Positions 43,518 through 51,614 of a DNA stretch of 64,000 nucleotides are shown in pieces. The notes beneath the pieces were generated by a model. It worked only from the letters and a program-made list of their open reading frames with translations. It ran no database searches and had not been told where the DNA came from. How positions within the stretch are numbered: position 1 is the first letter of the stretch; each line of letters opens with the position of its first letter. Source of the stretch: Sphingobacteriaceae bacterium (lineage in GTDB: Bacteria > Bacteroidota > Bacteroidia > Sphingobacteriales > Sphingobacteriaceae); NCBI GenBank assembly GCA_903642215.1, contig CAHJWG010000007.1:124001-188000 (forward strand). Direction: 5' to 3'. The position numbers were made by a program, and so were the translations under genes.

Positions 43518-44717
43518 TTACAAAACCCTTCCCGGATACGCTTTCAAACCTTCCTCTAAACAAGTCATCGCTTTTGCCAGATCGTCAGAATTTAAAACAT
43601 ACGCCAAACGCACTTCATTTTTTCCGGCACCAGGCGTACTGTAAAAACCGGTTGCGGGTGCCATCATCACCGTTTGATTCTGGTAATCAAAACTTTCCAG
43701 CATCCACTGGCAAAATTTATCGGCATTATCAATCGGAAACCTGGCAACTACATAAAATGCACCACCGGGATTCGGGCAAAATACACCTTCAATTTTATTC
43801 AAAACTTCAACCAGCAAATCGCGGCGTTTGGTGTATTCGTTTTTTACGTTGATAAAATAAGCATCCGGCGTATCAACGGCAGCGGTTCCGGCAATCTGCT
43901 CAACCAAACCCGGACTTAATCGCGCTTGCGCAAACTTTAAACCTGCAGCAATTACGTTTTTATTTTTAGTGATGATGCAGCCCAAACGCGCGCCGCAAGC
44001 ACTATATCTTTTAGAAACGGTATCTAAAACGATTACATTTTCTTCCAAACCTTCCAGGTGCATCGGCGAAATAAATTCGCGCCCGTCATAACAAAACTCG
44101 CGGTAAGCTTCATCCGAAAACAGATATAAATCATACTTCAAAGCCAAGAGTTTTAACGCTTCCATTTCTTCTCCCGAATACAAATAACCGGTTGGGTTAT
44201 TCGGATTACAGATCATGATGGCTTTGGTTTTTTCGGTAATTAGCTTTTCAAAATCAGCGATTGGCGGCAGCGCAAAACCATTTTCTATGTAAGATAAAAT
44301 GGGTTTTACCGTTATGCCGCACTGGTGTGCAAAACCGTTGTAATTGGCGTAAAAAGGTTCCGGAATAATCACTTCATCACCTTCATCCAAACACGCCATC
44401 ATCGAAATCGTAATCGCTTCGGAGCCGCCGGTTGTTACCAGAATGTCCTCAGCCTCAATATTATAACTTAACTTATTATAATATTCGGTCAGTTTGGTGC
44501 GGTAAGAAAGCGTGCCTTCGGATGGCGTATAAGCCCAAACTTTAAAATTGATATTTTTAACGGCATCGAGCATAATTTTCGGCGTTTCAATATCCGGCTG
44601 ACCGATGTTTAAGTGGTAAACTTTTTTCCCGCTCAGCTTGGCCTGATCCGCAAATGGCGTTAATTTTCTGATGGGCGATGCCGGCATGTGCTGGCCTTTT
44701 TCGGAGATTTTTGGCAT
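43518..44717 (-). CDS. PLP-dependent aminotransferase, aspartate-aminotransferase type
   Basis: 399 residues of fold-type I class I aminotransferases. VTTGGSEAI, NPNNPTG, FSDEAYREFCYDG and the Schiff-base lysine in DTVSKRYSACGARLG are all visible, as is the C-terminal FYSTPGAGKNEVRLAYVL. Closest to the AspC/AlaC-like enzymes that exchange amino groups between aspartate, alanine or aromatic amino acids and 2-oxoglutarate. Exact substrate not determined. Confidence 0.9.
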   Translation of the reverse strand: MPKISEKGQHMPASPIRKLTPFADQAKLSGKKVYHLNIGQPDIETPKIMLDAVKNINFKVWAYTPSEGTLSYRTKLTEYYNKLSYNIEAEDILVTTGGSEAITISMMACLDEGDEVIIPEPFYANYNGFAHQCGITVKPILSYIENGFALPPIADFEKLITEKTKAIMICNPNNPTGYLYSGEEMEALKLLALKYDLYLFSDEAYREFCYDGREFISPMHLEGLEENVIVLDTVSKRYSACGARLGCIITKNKNVIAAGLKFAQARLSPGLVEQIAGTAAVDTPDAYFINVKNEYTKRRDLLVEVLNKIEGVFCPNPGGAFYVVARFPIDNADKFCQWMLESFDYQNQTVMMAPATGFYSTPGAGKNEVRLAYVLNSDDLAKAMTCLEEGLKAYPGRVL

Positions 44718-44782
44718 GAAGCAAAAGTAGAAAAATTTGCCTGTTACCGGTTTTGAGTTGCGGATTTTACAGACGAAAATTG

Positions 44783-44842
44783 AATACTTCTTTTATCGGC
44801 ATAAAATCATCAACACAAAAAATAGCTGATAAAAACAGCATT
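44783..44842. repeat. Convergent pair of the dispersed word (A plus, B minus)
   Basis: AATACTTCTTTTATC (44783-44797) and GATAAAAACAGCATT (44828-44842) lie 30 bp apart. The size equals the pairs at 32524 and 33918. Confidence 0.85.
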
Positions 44843-44872
44843 GCTTTTTGAAAATTTACACTCCATTGTAAA

Positions 44873-44910
44873 CAAAAAAAACTCCGGCTCAAATTAATTG
44901 AACCGAAGTT
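44873..44910 (-). terminator. Intrinsic terminator of the DUF1573 gene
   Basis: Read on the minus strand, AACTTCGGTTCAA and TTGAGCCGGAGTT arms pair fully if G-U pairs are allowed, followed by eight T. It lies beyond the stop-proximal repeat copy. Confidence 0.75.
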
Positions 44911-44916
44911 TTATAT

Positions 44917-44931
44917 GCTAAAAACAGTATG
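44917..44931 (-). repeat. Dispersed word, B flavour, 3 bp after a stop
   Basis: The plus strand reads GCTAAAAACAGTATG; on the minus strand it follows the DUF1573 stop in sense orientation. Confidence 0.85.
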
Positions 44932-44934
44932 TTG

Positions 44935-45333
44935 TTAACGTGTTGGTGAAGCTGCTTTTACAACTTCGCCTACAATAACCAAATATTTAGTTGGCGTTTT
45001 TGCGTTGGATGTTACCACGATGGTTTTGTTAAAAGGTGCTTCAACAGCTGCGTTGTAGGTAATCTTGATTAAACCTTTTTCGCCTTTTTTAACAGGTGTT
45101 TTGGTATAATCTGCAATGGTGCAGCCGCAGGTTGGCTTAACTTCGGTCAAAATTAAAGGCTCCTCACCGATATTTGTAAAAGCAAATTCTGTGGTAACCG
45201 GTTTGCCCTGCGGTACTTTGCCAAAATCATGTTTTTCTTCTGTAAACTTAAATTCGGCCTTATTATCAGTTTGAGCCGATGCGGTTACGGTAAATCCTAT
45301 TACCATCGCGCAAATCATCATTAATTTTTTCAT
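44935..45333 (-). CDS. Exported DUF1573 protein
   Basis: 132 residues from MKKLMMICAMVIGFTVTASA, a signal peptide; a longer start at 45360 is rejected. The single immunoglobulin-like DUF1573 domain carries FTEEKHDFGKVPQGKPVTTEFAFTNIG and the conserved VKPTCGCTIADYTKTPV. Such proteins are common in Bacteroidota and periplasmic; their role is unclear. Confidence 0.9.
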   Translation of the reverse strand: MKKLMMICAMVIGFTVTASAQTDNKAEFKFTEEKHDFGKVPQGKPVTTEFAFTNIGEEPLILTEVKPTCGCTIADYTKTPVKKGEKGLIKITYNAAVEAPFNKTIVVTSNAKTPTKYLVIVGEVVKAASPTR

Positions 45334-45478
45334 AGCTACTTTATCAGACTGTTGAAACAAATATAAGTCAATTTTTAATCAATATAATTATGATACGAAA
45401 AATTGCTGCTACAGGTTATTTTTTTCTGAAAAAAACATTGGGTGGGAAATAGTATTTTTGCTAATTGAGAAAACCAAA

Positions 45479-47914
45479 ATGCAAGAATTAGAACTTACCA
45501 GTGTTATTGATCAGCCGGAAAAATCTGAAATAAGTTATGATGATTTCAGGCAGATTGTGCTACGCGATTACCGGATTGCTGTAGAAAGCCGGCAAACCAG
45601 TATTTTGGGCCGAAAAGAAGCTTTAACCGGCAGGGCCAAGTTTGGAATTTTTGGTGATGGAAAAGAAGTGGCGCAGTTAGCCATGGCGAAAGCTTTTAAA
45701 AAAGGCGATTGGCGTGCCGGTTATTACCGCGACCAAACTTTTGCTTTTGCAACCGGAATTTCTACTATAACTGAGTTTTTTGCACAATTATACGCTCATG
45801 CCGATGTAAATCTGGAAAGCAACTCTGCCGGCAGGCAAATGAACAGCCATTTTGCCACACGCTCGATGAATGAAGACGGCAGCTGGAAAAATCTGATGGA
45901 AATGAAAAATTCTTCTGCGGATATTTCTACTACCGGCGGCCAGATGGCCCGTTTAATCGGTTTGGCCTGGGCTTCTAAATTGTATCGCCAAAACAAAGAG
46001 CTGGCCGAAATGGATCAGTTTTCTATCAATGGCAATGAAGTTGCTTTCGGTACCATCGGCAATGGTTCTACCTCCGAAGGCATCTTTTTTGAGGTGATAA
46101 ACGCAGCAGGTGTGTTGCAGGTGCCGATGGCGGTTTCTGTTTGGGATGACGGCTATGCCATTTCTGTTCCCTCCAAATATCAAACCACGAAAGAAGATAT
46201 TTCCGAAGTTTTAAAAGGTTTCCAGCGCGATGACAAGGCCGAAGGTTTTGAGATTTTTAAAGTGCCTGGCTGGGATTATCCCGGTTTGTGTGAAACTTAT
46301 GAAAAAGCAGCCGAATTTTGCCGGAAAGAACATGTGCCGGTATTAATCCACGTGACTGAATTAACGCAACCTTTAGGCCATTCTACTTCAGGTTCGCATG
46401 AGCGTTACAAAACCAAAGAACGTTTGGAATGGGAAAAAGAGCATGATTGTATTGCAAAAATGCGTTCCTGGGTGATTAATTCTGCAATTGCAACGGCGGA
46501 AGAACTGGATATAATGGAAGATGAAGCCAAAAAATATGTGCGCGATTGTCAGCGTAAGGCTTTGTCTGATTTGCAGCAGGTAATCGAAACCGAGCGCAAT
46601 CAAACGATAAATATTATCCGGGATCTTATTCCGGTTTCAGCCGCCGGGAATCAGGTTGAAGAATTGGTTCAGCAGGTAAATACAGCGATAGAATTAGGGC
46701 GAAAAGATTTGGTTTCAGCCATGCGGAAAACTTTGTTGTTAACCGCAAAAGAAAACCTGCCCGAACGCAAAAAGCTGATGGCATTGTATCAGCAGGAAAT
46801 GGATAAAAATATTGTCCGCTACGATTCCCGGCAATTTAGCAACACGCCGGAATCTCCCTTAAATATCCCTGTGCAGTTGCCGGTTTATGATGAAAGTTCA
46901 AAGGTTTTAGACGGGCGCGAAATCCTGAATGCTTGTTTTAGTGCCAATTTTATTCGTGATCCGCGCATCATCGCTTTTGGTGAAGATGTAGGTGCCATTG
47001 GCGATGTAAATCAGGGTTTTGCAGGTTTGCAGGAGAAATTCGGCACACTGCGGATAACCGATACCGGCATCCGGGAAAGTACGATCATCGGCCAGGGCAT
47101 TGGTTTGGCTTTGCGTGGTTTGCGGCCGATTGCAGAAATCCAATACCTTGATTATTTGCCTTACGCCATGAACGTACTGATAGATGATTTAACAACAATG
47201 AGTTACCGTACTTTTGGCGGACAGATTTCTCCGGTGATCGTGCGTACGCGCGGCCACCGGCTGGAAGGCATCTGGCATTCCGGTTCGCCGATGGGGATGA
47301 TTGTAAATGCCCTGCGCGGAATGCACATTTGCGTACCAAGAAACATGACGCAGGCCGCAGGAATGTACAATACTTTGCTGCGCGGAAATGAACCTGCTTT
47401 GGTAATAGAATGCCTGAATGGCTATCGTTTAAAAGAAAAATTACCGGCAAACGCAGGTGATTTTATAGTTCCTTTAGGTAAAGCTGAAATCATAAAAACG
47501 GGGACTGATCTCACCATTGTTTCTTACGGCTCTACTTTGCGTTTTGTGCAGGAAGCAGCCACAGAGCTGGAAAAAATGGGAATCTCCGCAGAAATTATTG
47601 ATCCCCAAACTTTGTATCCTTTTGATCTTGATCAGCTTTGTGCCTCCTCCGTAAAGAAAACCAATAAATTGCTGGTGGTTGATGAAGATGTTCCGGGTGG
47701 CGCTTCCGCTTATATTATGCAGCAGATTGTAGAAAAGCAGAATGCTTATTATTACCTGGACAGTCAGCCGCGCACATTAACGGCCAAAGATCATCGTCCG
47801 CCTTACGGTTCTGATGGCGATTATTTCAGCAAACCTTCTGTGGATGATATTATTGAAGTGGTATATGAAATGATGAGCGATATGAAGCCGGATCAGTTTC
47901 CAAAGATTTATTGA
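45479..47914 (+). CDS. 2-oxoacid dehydrogenase E1, fused alpha and beta subunits
   Basis: 811 residues from the ATG at 45479; an in-frame TTG lies 21 bp upstream. The first 400 residues are E1-alpha, with the thiamine-diphosphate motif in GNGSTSEGIFFEVIN and the loop HERYKT. Residues 470-811 are E1-beta (FGEDVGAIGDVNQGFAGLQEKFG, EIQYLDYLPYAMNVL, VVDEDVPGGASAYI). The fusion is the Bacteroidota form of branched-chain or pyruvate-type dehydrogenase; the substrate is not certain. A -7 element TATTTTTG sits at 45453-45460. Confidence 0.92.
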   Translation: MQELELTSVIDQPEKSEISYDDFRQIVLRDYRIAVESRQTSILGRKEALTGRAKFGIFGDGKEVAQLAMAKAFKKGDWRAGYYRDQTFAFATGISTITEFFAQLYAHADVNLESNSAGRQMNSHFATRSMNEDGSWKNLMEMKNSSADISTTGGQMARLIGLAWASKLYRQNKELAEMDQFSINGNEVAFGTIGNGSTSEGIFFEVINAAGVLQVPMAVSVWDDGYAISVPSKYQTTKEDISEVLKGFQRDDKAEGFEIFKVPGWDYPGLCETYEKAAEFCRKEHVPVLIHVTELTQPLGHSTSGSHERYKTKERLEWEKEHDCIAKMRSWVINSAIATAEELDIMEDEAKKYVRDCQRKALSDLQQVIETERNQTINIIRDLIPVSAAGNQVEELVQQVNTAIELGRKDLVSAMRKTLLLTAKENLPERKKLMALYQQEMDKNIVRYDSRQFSNTPESPLNIPVQLPVYDESSKVLDGREILNACFSANFIRDPRIIAFGEDVGAIGDVNQGFAGLQEKFGTLRITDTGIRESTIIGQGIGLALRGLRPIAEIQYLDYLPYAMNVLIDDLTTMSYRTFGGQISPVIVRTRGHRLEGIWHSGSPMGMIVNALRGMHICVPRNMTQAAGMYNTLLRGNEPALVIECLNGYRLKEKLPANAGDFIVPLGKAEIIKTGTDLTIVSYGSTLRFVQEAATELEKMGISAEIIDPQTLYPFDLDQLCASSVKKTNKLLVVDEDVPGGASAYIMQQIVEKQNAYYYLDSQPRTLTAKDHRPPYGSDGDYFSKPSVDDIIEVVYEMMSDMKPDQFPKIY

Positions 47915-47927
47915 TGCTGTTTTTATC
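47913..47927 (+). repeat. Dispersed word, B flavour, overlapping the E1 stop
   Basis: Perfect copy followed by GGTATAAA; TGA at 47912-47914 shares its first two bases. Confidence 0.95.
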
Positions 47928-47945
47928 GGTATAAATTCTGTAAAG

Positions 47946-48437
47946 ATGCAGGATCAGCAATTTGATTTTATTCCTTGCGGAGATCAGCCAACTGTTGAAA
48001 ATACTCGGCGTTATTACTGGAAAGGTGTAGCAGGTTTGGTTGTAGTTACATTCGTTGTGTTTATCTTTATTGATCCGAGAATGTACATTAACTTGCTGCT
48101 TTTATGCGCTGTTTTAGTGCTGTTGCTAACATCCATGACTTTGTCTAACGAGTTTACGACCAGAGTTCATATCGACATGGCAGATCGTAAATTTTACAAG
48201 TATTACATCACCGCATTTGGGCGGGAGGGCGTTACCGTTTTAGATTTAAACACCTCGAAAATTACTTACAAGCTTGATGTTTCCCGAGCTGCAATTCATT
48301 GGACATTAAAAGTGGAAGATAAGAAATCGTCTGTTGAATTTCGGGAGACGAGAAACCCATCATCAAAAACACAAAAAAACGTATTTACAAAAGCGCAATT
48401 AGACCAAATGAATGCTATTATGGTTTCTCGTGCTTAA
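47946..48437 (+). CDS. Two-helix membrane protein, unknown
   Basis: 163 residues. Polar start, two closely spaced helices (GVAGLVVVTFVVFIFI and INLLLLCAVLVLLLTSM), then a beta-rich cytoplasmic part of about 90 residues (TRVHIDMADRKFYKYYITAFG, HWTLKVEDKKSSVEFRET) that could be a PH-like fold. It begins 31 bp after the E1 stop. Function unknown. Confidence 0.65.
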   Translation: MQDQQFDFIPCGDQPTVENTRRYYWKGVAGLVVVTFVVFIFIDPRMYINLLLLCAVLVLLLTSMTLSNEFTTRVHIDMADRKFYKYYITAFGREGVTVLDLNTSKITYKLDVSRAAIHWTLKVEDKKSSVEFRETRNPSSKTQKNVFTKAQLDQMNAIMVSRA

Positions 48438-48446
48438 ACTGCAAAG

Positions 48447-48491
48447 TCTGCTTCTTTTAGCACACTAATTTTACCGAGTAAAAGAAGCATT
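48447..48491. repeat. Convergent pair of A copies
   Basis: TCTGCTTCTTTTAGC (48447-48461) and AGTAAAAGAAGCATT (48477-48491) lie 15 bp apart, with ACTAATTTTAC between them. The pair is shorter than the 60-bp pairs. Confidence 0.8.
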
Positions 48492-48501
48492 AATTAGATG
48501 C

Positions 48502-48540
48502 GTAAATATTTTCTTTTTAAAACGTAAATATTTACTTTTG
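48502..48540 (+). promoter_or_regulatory. Operator and promoter of the Xre/RES module
   Basis: GTAAATATTTTC (48502-48513) and the perfect palindrome GTAAATATTTAC (48524-48535) are 22 bp apart centre to centre, two helical turns. The second overlaps a -7 element TACTTTTG (48533-48540), with TTTC 19 bp further upstream. This is a good layout for autorepression by the antitoxin, whose ATG (48544) is nearly leaderless. Confidence 0.6.
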
Positions 48541-48543
48541 TGG

Positions 48544-49020
48544 ATGAAAGCAAGCAAGGAATATCAAACGGTAGAAAACGATATTTCCCTTTTATCCGAA
48601 CGGACGCAGGAAGCTTTAACCTTAATCAAGCCTTATGAAAAGCTTTTCACTTCGCCCAAGGCAAAGCACGATGCGATCAAAAAAGGTTTGGAACCGAAAG
48701 CAATCCAGGATTTAATTGAAATTGCAGGCGTTACGCAAACCGATGCCGCGCATATTTTGGATTTAACCGAACCAACTTTAAGAAAATACATCAAAACCGG
48801 CAAAAAATTAAACACGGGTTTAAGCGAACATTTGATTCAGCTTTTTGAATTGTTTGATAAAGGAATGGATACTTTTGGTTCGCTGGAAGAATTTAAAAAC
48901 TGGTTGCCGCATCAAAACATCGGTATCGGTGCTGTTCCGATGGATTTATTGGATACGCTTACTGGCATCAACATTATCAAAAATGAATTGATCAGGATTG
49001 ATTATGGCGTAACGGCTTAA
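48544..49020 (+). CDS. Xre/MbcA/ParS-type antitoxin
   Basis: 158 residues from the ATG at 48544; a TTG 6 bp upstream is possible. The N-terminal region carries a helix-turn-helix (LIEIAGVTQTDAAHILDLTEPTLRKYIK) and the C-terminal part has the toxin-binding MbcA/ParS/Xre domain (FDKGMDTFGSLEEFKNWLPHQNIGIGAVPMDLLDT). It precedes the RES toxin by 9 bp in one operon and should both neutralise the toxin and repress the promoter. Confidence 0.92.
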   Translation: MKASKEYQTVENDISLLSERTQEALTLIKPYEKLFTSPKAKHDAIKKGLEPKAIQDLIEIAGVTQTDAAHILDLTEPTLRKYIKTGKKLNTGLSEHLIQLFELFDKGMDTFGSLEEFKNWLPHQNIGIGAVPMDLLDTLTGINIIKNELIRIDYGVTA

Positions 49021-49029
49021 CGCTTTTCG

Positions 49030-49494
49030 ATGCTTGTTTACCGGATCAGCCAAACCAAATACGCCAACAGTTTAACCGCTTCCGGTATTGATGGGCGTTG
49101 GAACCCGCTTCATCAAAAAATGATTTATACGGCCGGTTCTGTTGCTTTGGCTTGCTTAGAAAACCTGGCACACAAAAGCGGCGCTTCTCTGGCTGCGGGA
49201 AATTTCTCGTTGTCTGTTATTGATATTGGTGATTTAAAGATCGAGGAAGTAAGGAGCGAGGACTTGGCAAATGTGCATCAAAATTGGCAATCCGTAGAGC
49301 AATATCCTTTAACCCAAAAATTAGGAAGTGATTGGTTAAATGCCAATACTGCTGCTGTTTTAAAAGTTCCTTCTGCTATTATTGATCTGGAATATAATTA
49401 TCTGTTTAACCCAAACCATGCTTCTTTTAGCGATGTAAAAGTTGTATCGGTTGAGCGGTTTAGGTTTGATGTTAGGTTGAAGGGGAATTTGTGA
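49030..49494 (+). CDS. RES-domain toxin
   Basis: 154 residues of the RES family, which degrades or phosphorolyses NAD+ to stop growth. The motif residues are R5, GRWN (22-25), Y33 and E44 in IYTAGSVALACLENL; a serine-rich late region (NHASFSD) follows. The NHASFSD codons are a copy of the dispersed word (49417-49431). Codons 76-83 around AGGAGCGAGGAC recall the repeat found in aroA. Confidence 0.9.
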   Translation: MLVYRISQTKYANSLTASGIDGRWNPLHQKMIYTAGSVALACLENLAHKSGASLAAGNFSLSVIDIGDLKIEEVRSEDLANVHQNWQSVEQYPLTQKLGSDWLNANTAAVLKVPSAIIDLEYNYLFNPNHASFSDVKVVSVERFRFDVRLKGNL

Positions 49495-49495
49495 A

Positions 49496-50224
49496 TCAAG
49501 GCATCAACTTACACAAATCAGTAATAAAAGCTGCTAGTTTCTCTAAAGAAGTTTTGATTTGATTAGCTAAATCAGAAGATTTTGTAAAATTACCCAAACC
49601 TGCACTTAAAATCTGTTGTCCATTTTCTTCGATGTATGAAGTGCGATGATCCGGGAGGTTTGCAGGATACCTATGAGTAAATTTATTTCGAAAACTGTTC
49701 ACATTGGAAGTCATAGAACGAAAGTGCTTTATTTTATCTCGAACATCACCATCATTAATTTTAGAAATAAACACGTCATTTAGATAAATTTTATCCTCAT
49801 TTGAACCAATGTTGTAGTAGACATTTAGAATTTGCCAAATTGTATCTTGAACTGTGGAATAAAAATAAAAATATGTTTCGCAGTAAAAGTTGAATTGTAT
49901 TCGATTTATATAATTTTCATATTTAAGTTCTTCTTTTGTTTCAGGAATACTGCGATTGAAATTAACAAGTGCTCTTGAATAAGAACGAGTTAGATTACTT
50001 ATTCTATTGTTTAATATTTTATTCCACCAGTGTAAATGATTTATTCTGTTGATTTCTTTAGGGCCAAAAATGTCGTCTTCATTAAAAAAATTTGTAAGAG
50101 GATCTTTATAATCAAAAGAGAAACATGTAAACTTAGGTTTGAAGTTATTAATTTCTTGAAATTCTTCCTTCGTCGGATAGTGAAAGTCTTCTGCTTTTAA
50201 AATAATCTTTTCTTTTTTAGACAT
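49496..50224 (-). CDS. HEPN-like protein
   Basis: 242 residues, alpha-helical and AT-rich, convergent with the RES toxin. R179-x4-H184 (RNKFTH) matches the RX4-6H motif of HEPN RNases. The helix YCETYFYFYSTVQDTIWQILNVYYNIG resembles the Cthe_2314-type HEPN group. This suggests an RNA-cleaving defence or stress protein, not experimentally supported here. Confidence 0.5.
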   Translation of the reverse strand: MSKKEKIILKAEDFHYPTKEEFQEINNFKPKFTCFSFDYKDPLTNFFNEDDIFGPKEINRINHLHWWNKILNNRISNLTRSYSRALVNFNRSIPETKEELKYENYINRIQFNFYCETYFYFYSTVQDTIWQILNVYYNIGSNEDKIYLNDVFISKINDGDVRDKIKHFRSMTSNVNSFRNKFTHRYPANLPDHRTSYIEENGQQILSAGLGNFTKSSDLANQIKTSLEKLAAFITDLCKLMP

Positions 50225-50244
50225 CTCATTTATGATTTTTAACC

Positions 50245-50259
50245 GATAAAAGAAGCATC
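50245..50259 (-). repeat. Dispersed word, A flavour, 4 bp after the aroC stop
   Basis: A perfect minus-strand copy in sense orientation, followed by GGTTAAAAATC. Confidence 0.95.
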
Positions 50260-50263
50260 AACC

Positions 50264-51355
50264 TTACAACTTCGCACCCAAATTTCGCAACCACAAATCC
50301 GCCAAAACCAGCGCCGCCATCGCTTCCACAATTGGCACCGCACGAGGAACCACGCAAGGATCATGGCGGCCTTTGCCTTTTATTTCTGCGGAGTTTCCTT
50401 CAGCATCAATGGTTTCCTGGTTTTGCATAATGGTGGCAACCGGCTTAAAAGCAACTTTAAATTTAATCGGCATGCCGTTGCTGATGCCGCCTTGCACGCC
50501 GCCAGAATTATTAGTTAGCGTTTGCACATTTCCGTTTTCATCTTTTCGAAAAATATCGTTATGTTCCGAACCCAGCATTTCACTTCCGGCAAAACCGGAG
50601 CCGTATTCAAAACCATGAACGGCATTGATGGAAAGCATGGCTTTGCCCAAATCAGCATGTAGTTTATCAAAAACAGGTTCGCCTAAACCAACCGGGCAAT
50701 TTAAAATCGTGCAACTGATTTTTCCGCCAACGGTATCGCCTTTTTTGCGGATATCATCAATGTAATCGATCATTAATGCTGCCGTTTCCGGGTCGGCGCA
50801 ACGCACGATATTCTCTTCGCGAATACGTAAAAAATCCTTTGCATTTTCGATTTTGATTTCCGGCGCATTCATTTTACCCACGCTGGTTACAGAAGCTAAA
50901 ACTTCAATTCCTTGCGTTTGAAGTAAGAGTTTAGCAACAGCTCCGGCCGCTACACGCGCTGCAGTTTCTCTGGCAGAAGATCGTCCGCCGCCGCGATGAT
51001 CGCGGATGCCATACTTCGTTTGATAGGTAAAATCTGCGTGCGAAGGCCGGAAAGTATTTTCATTATGCGAATAATCTTTAGACCGCTGATCTTCGTTCGG
51101 AATCAGCATCGCCATCGGCGTTCCGGTTGATTTGCCTTCAAAAATACCGGATAAAATTTGTACCGTATCACTTTCTTTTCGCTGTGTGGTAATTTTGGAT
51201 TGACCAGGTTTGCGTTTATCTAATTCAGCCTGAATAAAATCTAAATCGATATCCAAACCGGCCGGACAACCATCAATAATAACGCCGATTGCTGCGCCAT
51301 GCGATTCGCCGAAAGTGGTGATGCGGAATGCTTGTCCGAATGTATTGCCTGCCAT
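50264..51355 (-). CDS. aroC: Chorismate synthase
   Basis: 363 residues. [18 protein letters not shown] at the N-terminus, [29 protein letters not shown] and [19 protein letters not shown] are the family signatures of the FMN-dependent enzyme producing chorismate from EPSP. It is the last gene of the pheA-aroG/CM-aroA-aroC row, but a 259-bp repeat-rich gap separates it from aroA, so it may also have its own promoter. Confidence 0.97.
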   Translation of the reverse strand: MAGNTFGQAFRITTFGESHGAAIGVIIDGCPAGLDIDLDFIQAELDKRKPGQSKITTQRKESDTVQILSGIFEGKSTGTPMAMLIPNEDQRSKDYSHNENTFRPSHADFTYQTKYGIRDHRGGGRSSARETAARVAAGAVAKLLLQTQGIEVLASVTSVGKMNAPEIKIENAKDFLRIREENIVRCADPETAALMIDYIDDIRKKGDTVGGKISCTILNCPVGLGEPVFDKLHADLGKAMLSINAVHGFEYGSGFAGSEMLGSEHNDIFRKDENGNVQTLTNNSGGVQGGISNGMPIKFKVAFKPVATIMQNQETIDAEGNSAEIKGKGRHDPCVVPRAVPIVEAMAALVLADLWLRNLGAKL

Positions 51356-51394
51356 TGTTTTGTAGGTATGAGGTTTGAGGTATTAGGTTTTACT

Positions 51395-51504
51395 GTCATC
51401 CCGACGGTAGGAGGGATCTTCTTTCAACAATAACCATATTTTTAGGTGATAAAAGAAGCATCACTTAAAATCGAAAGAAGATTTCTCTCTGCGGTCGAAA
51501 TGAC
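51395..51504. repeat. Long inverted-repeat unit 1 with a dispersed word in its loop
   Basis: It starts GTCATCCCGACGGTAGGAGG and ends TCGAAATGAC; the inner arms ATCTTCTTTC and GAAAGAAGAT pair. The 51448-51462 A-flavour copy (minus, perfect) lies in the loop. It resembles the GTCATCCCGA-type repeats common in Bacteroidota. Confidence 0.8.
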
Positions 51505-51515
51505 AAAGCCGCTCT

Positions 51516-51598
51516 GTCATTTTGATGATAGGAGGAATCTTCTTTGAAGCGATTAGTTTTATGTTTGAAAGAAGATTTCTCCCGTTAATCGAAATGAC
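51516..51598. repeat. Inverted-repeat unit 2
   Basis: It starts GTCATTTTGATGATAGGAGG and ends TCGAAATGAC with inner arms ATCTTCTTT and AAAGAAGAT. It is the same family as 51395-51504 but without the inserted word. Confidence 0.8.
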
Positions 51599-51614
51599 AA
51601 AATTGGTTAATAAA

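Noticed and set aside
43454-43852. Plus-strand frame opposite the aminotransferase
   Set aside because: Most of it lies antisense to the aminotransferase and shows no protein-like pattern.
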